Of a stretch of 5,231 bases of DNA, positions 1-5,231 are shown in pieces. Below the pieces are notes generated by a model. That model had not been told where the DNA came from. It saw only the letters and a list, made by a program, of their open reading frames with translations, and did no database searches. This DNA comes from Syntrophomonadaceae bacterium (GTDB lineage: Bacteria > Bacillota_D > Dethiobacteria > DTU022 > UBA8154), in NCBI GenBank assembly GCA_007120815.1, contig SKMY01000053.1:1-5231 (forward strand), in the 5' to 3' direction. Each line of letters opens with the position of its first letter. Positions within the stretch are counted from its first letter, which is position 1. The translations under genes were made by a program, and so were the position numbers.

Positions 1-363
1 AAAAAGCTGGTTTACCTGCACGTCAGCTTATTGCAGGAGCATTTAAAACTTATCTATTTGCTGGTGGGGCAGAGCATGGCCCCTCCCCTTATATTCCAGG
101 AAGAGGTCTCCAAGGCCCGCAATAAACTGTTATCCCTCCTGGAGGGGATCATTGCCCACGGGATCGAACAAGGTGAGTTCAGACCCCTGGACCCGGCCCT
201 GGCGGCTCGGGCCTACCTGGGGGGGATCGTATCCTTCCTCCACGACTCTTTGCACGAGGGAGCAGATATGGGGAGCGGAGCGGAAATGAGCGAAAAATTT
301 ACCAGCCTCTACTTTGAAGGGTTCAACCCGCGAGAGGAAATGCAAGGAGGGGCTATACGTTGA
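1..363 (+). CDS. TetR/AcrR-family transcriptional regulator, C-terminal part (5' truncated by window)
   Basis: The frame is open from base 1, so the gene begins before the window; about 120 codons are visible. No helix-turn-helix is present in this part, so the DNA-binding domain must lie upstream. What is visible is all-helical and typical of the TetR ligand-binding/dimerisation domain: an amphipathic helix (LLQEHLKLIYLLVGQ), then a long helix ending in the family-like pattern GIEQGEFRPLDPALAARAYLG, followed by a hydrophobic helix (GIVSFLHDSL) and a last helix (EKFTSLYFEGF). The internal TTG at 31 is a codon inside the protein, not a credible start. Its stop codon overlaps the start of the adaptor gene by four bases, so it is probably co-transcribed with the efflux genes and represses their shared promoter, which would lie outside the window. 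The ligand is unknown. The family call is fairly secure from pattern and context; the regulatory target is inferred. Confidence 0.82.
   Translation, partial: KKLVYLHVSLLQEHLKLIYLLVGQSMAPPLIFQEEVSKARNKLLSLLEGIIAHGIEQGEFRPLDPALAARAYLGGIVSFLHDSLHEGADMGSGAEMSEKFTSLYFEGFNPREEMQGGAIR
344..350 (+). promoter_or_regulatory. Ribosome binding site of the adaptor gene
   Basis: AAGGAGG is a full Shine-Dalgarno match and lies 9 bases before the TTG at 360. It is inside the end of the TetR reading frame. It decides the start of the adaptor: the first in-frame ATG downstream (453) has no such site and would cut off the basic region before the membrane anchor. Confidence 0.85.
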
Positions 364-1718
364 AAATATGGAAGAAGCACACGACTGCGAAAAATCATAC
401 AGCCCCAAAAAATCGCCCAGCAGCTCAGAAGTACATAGCCGCCTTTTTTGTCATGGCGCCCCTTTTTCTACTGACAGCTGCGGGAATAGGCTGCGGTACG
501 GGCAGCGGTCAGGAAGACGCGGTAACTGAAAATGAAAAAACGGCCGTAGAAGTGGAACGGATCAAAAAAGGTGACCTGGAAGAACACGTTGAAATCAGCG
601 GAACCATCGATTCTGATGGCAACGTAACCCTGGTCCCCCAGATAAACGGCACCGTGGGTCGAATTGCCGTCAGCGTCGGAGACCGGGTGGAAAGCGGCCA
701 GGTCCTGGTGGAGTTGGATAACGAGGATGTGGCCACCCAAGTGCGCCAGGCCGAATCCAGGCTGCAGCAAGTGCGCCTCCAGCTGGATACGGCTCGCGAG
801 GTCCAGATGCCCCGGCAGATAGACCGCATGGAAAGCGAACTGGCCCAGCTGATGGAAAGCCTGAAACAGCTGGAGATAACTCATGAAGATGCCATGCGCA
901 GCTATGAACGTACCCGTGAACTCTACCAGGAGGGGATTATTCCCCTGGCGGATTATGAAAAGGTTGAGACTGAAATCAAAAACCTGGAGTCCAGGCAGCG
1001 TCAGACTCAGAGCCAGTATGACGCTGCCCTGAGGCAGCTGGATATGGAAAAAGTAAGCCACCAGCGGGAAACGGCCATGCTGGAGGCCCAGCTCCGCGAC
1101 GCAGAAATCGGGCTGGATGCCGCCCGGCTTACCCTTGAAAAAACCCGCTTGAAAGCGCCCGTTAGCGGCAACGTCTCTTCGGTGATGATCCGCATCGGGC
1201 AAGAGATCAATCCTGGTACCCCGGTAGCGACCCTGGTGGATTATGACTCCCTTTACGTGAAAGCCCAGATTACCGAGCGCCAACTGGAACTGGCCTCGGA
1301 AGGCGAAGCCGTGGTTATCCAGGTGCCGACCCTGGACCAGGAATACTCCGGTACCGTCCGGGAAATTGCCCTGGCCCCCCAGGAGGGCACCCGCTCCTAT
1401 CCCATAAAAGCTTACTTCGACACGCCGGTGGAACAGGTACGCATCGGCCAGCACGCCAACCTTCTTTTCCTAACCCAGGAGGCCAGGGAGACCCTGGTCA
1501 TCCCCCGCCGGGCCGTGATTGAAGAAAACGGTGTTTACTACGCGTTCGTCGTGGAAGACGGCGTGGCCCGGGAGCGCCTCCTGGAACTGGGCATGACCCG
1601 GGAAGACGCCGTAGAGGTTCTCTCGGGCCTCACAGAAAACGAACAGCTGATTGTCCGGGGACAGCACTACATTGAAGATGGGGATCCAGTGGATATTGTT
1701 GGAGGTGGGAATTCTTGA
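360..1718 (+). CDS. RND efflux membrane fusion protein (HlyD/AcrA-type periplasmic/extracytoplasmic adaptor)
   Basis: This 452-residue adaptor links to the RND pump encoded next. The start is TTG, supported by AAGGAGG upstream; it overlaps the TetR stop as TTGA. A basic N-terminal stretch (about 24 residues) is followed by a hydrophobic segment (25-44) ending in GIG-Cys45. This could be a lipoprotein signal, although Gly at -3 is a poor lipobox residue, so an uncleaved membrane anchor is the alternative. Then come a first lipoyl half-motif (about 88-120, with VGDRVESGQVLVELD), a long coiled-coil hairpin (about 122-262) with its turn near 184-200, the second lipoyl half (about 263-293, TRLKAPVSGNV then IGQEINPGTPVATLVD), a beta-barrel domain (about 294-375) and a membrane-proximal domain (about 376-452). 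The order and length match the family. At the hairpin tip, alignment by eye to AcrA keeps Arg184 and Leu188 of the RLS motif but has Pro195 where Ser is expected. The substrate cannot be read from the sequence. Confidence 0.93.
   Translation: MKIWKKHTTAKNHTAPKNRPAAQKYIAAFFVMAPLFLLTAAGIGCGTGSGQEDAVTENEKTAVEVERIKKGDLEEHVEISGTIDSDGNVTLVPQINGTVGRIAVSVGDRVESGQVLVELDNEDVATQVRQAESRLQQVRLQLDTAREVQMPRQIDRMESELAQLMESLKQLEITHEDAMRSYERTRELYQEGIIPLADYEKVETEIKNLESRQRQTQSQYDAALRQLDMEKVSHQRETAMLEAQLRDAEIGLDAARLTLEKTRLKAPVSGNVSSVMIRIGQEINPGTPVATLVDYDSLYVKAQITERQLELASEGEAVVIQVPTLDQEYSGTVREIALAPQEGTRSYPIKAYFDTPVEQVRIGQHANLLFLTQEARETLVIPRRAVIEENGVYYAFVVEDGVARERLLELGMTREDAVEVLSGLTENEQLIVRGQHYIEDGDPVDIVGGGNS
1701..1706 (+). 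promoter_or_regulatory. Ribosome binding site of the RND permease gene
   Basis: GGAGGT lies 8 bases before the TTG at 1715, within the last codons of the adaptor gene, where it encodes part of its Gly-Gly-Gly tail. It supports TTG1715 as the start, and the resulting protein begins with the typical RND leader NLSKLAIRRPIATLM. The adaptor's Gly-rich C-terminus may be partly a by-product of carrying this site. Confidence 0.85.
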
Positions 1719-4700
1719 ACCTTTCCAAGCTTGCCATCAGGCGCCCCATCGCCACGTTGATGGCCGTCTGCGTGATTATCATCCTGGGATTCGTCTCCTT
1801 TACGGGACTTCCCCTGGATCTGTTCCCGGAATTTGAATTCCCCATTGCCGCCGTGATCACGGAATATGAAGGCGCTGCCCCGGCTGAAGTGGAAAACATG
1901 GTCACCCGTCCCCTGGAACAGTCCCTGGCCACCGTCCAGGGTGTTGAGAATATCAGATCCATTTCCCAGGTGGGAATGTCCCTGGTGTTGCTGGAATTCA
2001 ACTGGGGTATCGACCTGGATATGGCCATGCTGGACGCCCGGGAGAGCATCGACATGGTGCGCGGCTTCCTCCCCGATGATGCCGGCGACCCCCTGGTTTT
2101 GAAGGCGGATCCCTCTCTCATGCCCATCGTGCAGCTTTCCCTTTACGGCGACCGGGAAGACTGGGAGCTGCGGCGTATCGCTGAAGACATCGTTGAGCCC
2201 CGCCTGGAACGCGTCCACGGCGTGGCTTCGGTAGACGTGGTGGGGGGCCGAACCCGGGAGATCCAGGTTGCGGTAGACCCCCTGCTGCTGGGAAATTACC
2301 GACTGTCCCTGGAAGAAGTCACCCGGGCCTTGAGCCAGGAGAATTTCAATATTTCGGCCGGTTCCATCCAGGAAGGCGGACGGGACTACCAGCTGCGGGC
2401 AGTCGGCGAATTTTCCAGCCTGCAGGAAATGGAAAACCTGATCGTCAGATCTAATCCCGTTCAAGCTATTTTACTTAAAGATGTGGCCACGGTGGAAGAC
2501 GGCTTCAGAGATGCCAACCGCATTAACCGTTTCAATGGAGACGCCAGTATCGGGCTTCTGGTCAGCAAGCAGGCCGACGCCAACACGGTACGGGTGTCCT
2601 CGGCGGTGGAGAACGCCATGGACAACATTGAGAAGGCACTGCCGGAAGGCGTCCAGATCCGCAAGGTGATGGACCAGGCCGATTTCATCAACGAATCTAT
2701 TCAGTCCGTATTCGAAGTAGGCGGCATAGGAGCCTTGCTGGCAGGTTTTGTCCTGCTGCTTTTCTTGCGCAGTATCCGAAGCACCCTGGTGGTGGCCCTG
2801 GCCATTCCTGTCTCCGTCATCGCCACCTTTGTGTTGATGTACTTTTACGGGCTGACCTTGAACATTGTCTCCCTGGGAGGGCTGGCCCTGGGGATCGGCA
2901 TCATGGTGGACAGCTCTATCGTGGTACTGGAAAACATCTACCGCTTCCGCCAGGAAGGCAGGGGCATGCGCAAGGCCGCCGGCGACGGTGCCACCCAGGT
3001 CGCCGGTGCCATCACCGCGGCCACCCTCACCACGGTCGTAGTCTTCCTTCCCGTGGTCTTTATGGAAGGGTTTGCCTCCCAGATCTTCATGTCCATGGCC
3101 CTGACGGTGAGTTTTTCCCTGCTGGCTGCCCTGGCTGTAGCCCTGACCGTGGTGCCGGTGCTTTCCTCCCGGCTGCTGGAACGGGTGATGACAGAAGATG
3201 TTGACCGGCAAAAAGAACAGGGAGAAAGTGAAGCAGCAGAAGAGGAAAAAGAGGGACGGACGAAAGATAAATCCAAGAAAAAAGGCCTGCTTTACCGCAT
3301 GACCGAAGGCTTCCACCGGCTTTACAGCCGCCTGGCATCCTTTTACCGCAGGCTTTTGAACTGGTCCCTGGGAAGACGCAAGCTGATCATGGTATTTTTT
3401 GTCTTGAGTTTCCTGGCCAGCTTTGCCCTGGTTCCTTTTATCGGCGCCGAGTTTCTTCCCGATATGGATGAGGGGTATATCAACATACGGGTGGAACTGC
3501 CCCAGGGCTCGGTCCTGGAAGACACCGAATACGTGGCAAACCAGGTTCACAATCTGCTAGAGGCCCTCCCCGAGGTGGATTCCATTTACAAGTCCATCGG
3601 CGGTGGGGGCGGCATGGAGATGGGATTTGGCGGGGGCGGTAACGCTCACCGGGCCAGCCTGGATATTATTCTAAAGGATTTGCGCGACCGGAACCGCTCC
3701 TCCCAGGAAGTTGCCGAAGTAATTAGAGGCCAGGTGACCCGCATCGCCGGGGCGGAGTTTTCCGTTCGCACCGACGGCATAGCCGGCCCCGATATGGCTG
3801 GCATGCCCATCGATATTGCCGTGCGCGGAGACGACCTGGCCGAGCTGGAGCGGATCACGGAACAGATTGCCGTGTTGGTGGAGCGGGTCCCCGGGACCCG
3901 TGAGGTGGCCACCAGCTTCGACGAAGGCCGCCCCGAACTGAAAGCCGTCGTGGACCGGGAAAAAGCGGCTGATCACGGGCTGGTTTTTGCCCAGGTGGGA
4001 AGCGCCCTTCGAACGGCTGTCAGCGGAACCACGGCCACCCGGTACCGCACCGGAACCGAAGAGCTGGACGTGCGGGTCATCCTGCCCGATTCCTACTCCC
4101 GTTCCCTGGCCGCCCTGGAAGAGATCACCATAAACTCACCCTACGGCTACCCCGTACCCCTGAAAGAGGTGACCACCTTCCTGGAGGAAGTGGCGCCCAT
4201 GTCCATAAACCGCTATAACCAGGTGCGCTCCGCTTCGGTGGAGGCCCAGGTGGTCGGGCGCAGCCAGAACGACGTCATGACGGATATCATGGCATTGTTG
4301 GAAGGGCTGGAGCTGCCCGAGGGCTACCTCATCGACTACGAGGGCGAGTTCCAGCTGATGCAGGAATCCTTCGAGGACCTGGCCCTGGCCCTGCTCCTGG
4401 CCATCATCCTGGTCTACATGATCATGGCTGCCCAATTCGAATCGCTGCTCCACCCCTTTATCATTATGTTCGCCCTGCCCCAAACCTTTACCGGGGTGGC
4501 CCTGGCCCTGTTTCTGACAGGGCGGTCCCTCAACGTGGCCTCTTTTATCGGGGTCATCATGCTCTCCGGGATCGTGGTGAACAACGGGATCGTGCTGGTG
4601 GATTACATCAACAAGCTGCGTGATCTGGGACGGGACTGCCGGGAAGCCGTCCTGGAGGCCGGTCCTGTCCGCCTGCGCCCCATCATGATGACCACGCTGA

Positions 4701-4915
4701 CCACGGTGCTGGCCATGTTCCCCATGGCCCTGGGCTTCGGCAGCGGTGCGGAACTTCGCGCCCCCATGGCCACGGTGGTTATCGGCGGCCTGCTCTTCTC
4801 CACACTGATTACGCTTATCGTAATTCCGGTGGTCTACACCCTGGTGGATGACGTCAAGATATGGGCCAAAAACCGGGTGACGCGCCGCCGCAGCGACGTG
4901 CCGGCGGAAAAATAA
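1715..4915 (+). CDS. RND-family efflux permease, AcrB/HAE1-like (inner/cytoplasmic membrane pump)
   Basis: The 1066-residue length is full size for an RND antiporter. TM1 is at about 11-33, followed by a first large porter domain (about 34-332) with the family motif GAAPAEVENMVTRPLE (53-68). TM2-TM6 span about 333-488, a charged cytoplasmic linker follows (about 492-523), TM7 is at about 556-576, the second porter domain at about 577-885, and TM8-TM12 at about 889-1046. QFESLLHPF (907-915) is typical of HAE1-type pumps. TM4 reads GIGIMVDSSIVVLEN: Asp399 matches AcrB Asp407, but AcrB Asp408 is Ser400. In TM10 the AcrB Lys940 position is Asn956 (SGIVVNNGIVLVDY). Arg986 and Thr993 match AcrB Arg971 and Thr978. 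The relay therefore resembles single-Asp RND pumps, not AcrB itself, but the protein lacks obvious CusA-type metal features. Gly629-Gly642 is extremely glycine-rich and lies where AcrB has its switch loop. The gene overlaps the adaptor by TTGA. Proton-driven drug, lipid or other hydrophobic export is the family role; the substrate is unknown. Confidence 0.95.
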   Translation: MNLSKLAIRRPIATLMAVCVIIILGFVSFTGLPLDLFPEFEFPIAAVITEYEGAAPAEVENMVTRPLEQSLATVQGVENIRSISQVGMSLVLLEFNWGIDLDMAMLDARESIDMVRGFLPDDAGDPLVLKADPSLMPIVQLSLYGDREDWELRRIAEDIVEPRLERVHGVASVDVVGGRTREIQVAVDPLLLGNYRLSLEEVTRALSQENFNISAGSIQEGGRDYQLRAVGEFSSLQEMENLIVRSNPVQAILLKDVATVEDGFRDANRINRFNGDASIGLLVSKQADANTVRVSSAVENAMDNIEKALPEGVQIRKVMDQADFINESIQSVFEVGGIGALLAGFVLLLFLRSIRSTLVVALAIPVSVIATFVLMYFYGLTLNIVSLGGLALGIGIMVDSSIVVLENIYRFRQEGRGMRKAAGDGATQVAGAITAATLTTVVVFLPVVFMEGFASQIFMSMALTVSFSLLAALAVALTVVPVLSSRLLERVMTEDVDRQKEQGESEAAEEEKEGRTKDKSKKKGLLYRMTEGFHRLYSRLASFYRRLLNWSLGRRKLIMVFFVLSFLASFALVPFIGAEFLPDMDEGYINIRVELPQGSVLEDTEYVANQVHNLLEALPEVDSIYKSIGGGGGMEMGFGGGGNAHRASLDIILKDLRDRNRSSQEVAEVIRGQVTRIAGAEFSVRTDGIAGPDMAGMPIDIAVRGDDLAELERITEQIAVLVERVPGTREVATSFDEGRPELKAVVDREKAADHGLVFAQVGSALRTAVSGTTATRYRTGTEELDVRVILPDSYSRSLAALEEITINSPYGYPVPLKEVTTFLEEVAPMSINRYNQVRSASVEAQVVGRSQNDVMTDIMALLEGLELPEGYLIDYEGEFQLMQESFEDLALALLLAIILVYMIMAAQFESLLHPFIIMFALPQTFTGVALALFLTGRSLNVASFIGVIMLSGIVVNNGIVLVDYINKLRDLGRDCREAVLEAGPVRLRPIMMTTLTTVLAMFPMALGFGSGAELRAPMATVVIGGLLFSTLITLIVIPVVYTLVDDVKIWAKNRVTRRRSDVPAEK

Positions 4916-5002
4916 GGGTCCAGCCCAATACAAAAGAGGAAAAGACAAAGCTTTATCGAACAAATAACGATATGAATGATAGATATAAAAGAGGTGGCTG
5001 CC
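4916..5002 (+). other. AT-rich intergenic spacer after the efflux genes
   Basis: This 87-base spacer is clearly richer in A than the flanking genes. I see no GC-rich stem followed by a T run, so there is no convincing intrinsic terminator. There is also no good -35/-10 pair. AAAGCTTT at 4948-4955 is a short palindrome of no evident function. The downstream gene could be read through from the efflux operon or have a weak or non-standard promoter here. Confidence 0.5.
4991..4997 (+). promoter_or_regulatory. Ribosome binding site of the downstream membrane-protein gene
   Basis: GAGGTGG, preceded by AAAA, gives a good Shine-Dalgarno match with its GAGG core 8 bases before ATG5003. An in-frame ATG at 4976 would add nine residues (MIDIKEVAA) but has no comparable site upstream, so ATG5003 is preferred. 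Confidence 0.7.
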
Positions 5003-5231
5003 ATGGCAACGGCTCACAGCAAAACTAAAACGGGAACGGTAAGCAGAGCCTATCATTTCGTCGCAGAATTTTTCACAACCTTTCGTTGGAGAGAACATGC
5101 CCCCGCCCTGGCGGTCATCGCCCTGGCCTCCCTCGTCGTCCTGGTATGCTGGATAGCGGTGTACGTGGTGGATGCACTGGGTGCTTATGAAATGGGGGCC
5201 GGGAGGGGTATGTGGTGGCACCTCTTTCGCA
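5003..5231 (+). CDS. Unidentified membrane protein, N-terminal part (3' truncated by window)
   Basis: The frame is open from ATG5003 to the window end with no stop: 76 codons. I do not recognise the family. The first 32 residues are hydrophilic and basic overall (Lys7, Lys9, Arg15, Arg28, Arg30), then comes one strong hydrophobic segment (about 34-56, ALAVIALASLVVLVCWIAVYVV), followed by a Gly/Trp-containing stretch (GAGRGMWWHLFR) that may lead into another membrane or interfacial segment. By the positive-inside rule the N-terminus is probably cytoplasmic. The start is supported by GAGGTGG at 4991-4997, and the coding base composition resembles that of its neighbours. It follows the pump gene in the same direction after 87 bases, but nothing ties it to efflux: the visible part does not resemble an outer-membrane channel or a second adaptor. 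It is probably a real gene; its function is unassigned. Confidence 0.7.
   Translation, partial: MATAHSKTKTGTVSRAYHFVAEFFTTFRWREHAPALAVIALASLVVLVCWIAVYVVDALGAYEMGAGRGMWWHLFR

Noticed and set aside
3599..3640. Glycine codon run as a DNA tandem repeat
   Set aside because: The codons vary (GGC, GGT, GGG, GGA) and are broken by Met, Glu and Phe codons, so the repetition is at protein level and not a simple DNA repeat.
1715..4915. Heavy-metal (CusA/CzcA) type assignment for the pump
   Set aside because: The single Asp in TM4 resembles CusA, but TM10 lacks the CusA-type acidic residue and the sequence around 907-915 and 956-964 looks like HAE1 pumps; no metal-binding cluster is evident.
4916..4926. 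GGGTCCAGCCC as a terminator stem after the pump gene
   Set aside because: The stem is only three base pairs and no T run follows it.
4984..4989. TATAAA as a -10 promoter element for the downstream gene
   Set aside because: No acceptable -35 element lies 16-18 bases upstream, and transcription from it would begin within or next to the ribosome binding site, leaving no usable leader.
4972..5028. 18-codon ORF starting at ATG4972 as a leader peptide
   Set aside because: It has no ribosome site of its own, overlaps the start of the downstream gene out of frame, and shows no attenuator-like structure.
4136..5221. Long minus-strand open frame of 361 codons, and similar ones at 2471-3550, 1667-2464 and 468-1454
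   Set aside because: They lie opposite the well-supported pump and adaptor genes, are rich in His, Gln and Gly as antisense shadows of GC-rich codons are, show no domain motif, and lack a sensible ribosome site and context.

Overview
The window holds the end of a TetR-type repressor gene and a complete two-gene RND efflux unit, followed by the start of an unidentified membrane-protein gene. All genes are on the + strand. The DNA is moderately GC-rich. Both internal start codons are TTG, and each sits behind a near-perfect Shine-Dalgarno sequence. These traits, together with the Gly-Ile-Gly-Cys lipoprotein-like leader on the adaptor and the sequence style of the pump, suggest a Gram-positive-lineage anaerobe of the Clostridia/Peptococcaceae type. 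That assignment is an inference; no rRNA or other marker gene is present to confirm it.

Layout: 1-363 is the ligand-binding half of a TetR/AcrR-family regulator whose DNA-binding half lies before the window. 360-1718 encodes a HlyD/AcrA-family membrane fusion protein (adaptor). 1715-4915 encodes a full-length RND permease of the AcrB/HAE1-like type. 4916-5002 is a short AT-rich spacer with no clear terminator or promoter. From 5003 to the window end runs the N-terminus of a small-leader, single-TM (so far) protein that I cannot identify.

The first three genes are joined by two identical 4-base stop/start overlaps (TTGA), so they are almost certainly one transcript with translational coupling: repressor, adaptor, pump. 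The expected logic is that the TetR protein senses a substrate, releases an upstream promoter outside the window, and the adaptor and pump are made together in balanced amounts. No TolC-like outer-membrane channel gene is visible. The adaptor's hairpin tip has lost the serine of the RLS motif that contacts TolC in AcrA, which fits a TolC-independent pump.

The system is a recognisable family, not a new one. The points worth a second look are details of the pump (a changed proton-relay set, a very glycine-rich switch-loop region, and a charged cytoplasmic linker), the adaptor tip, and the unidentified downstream gene.
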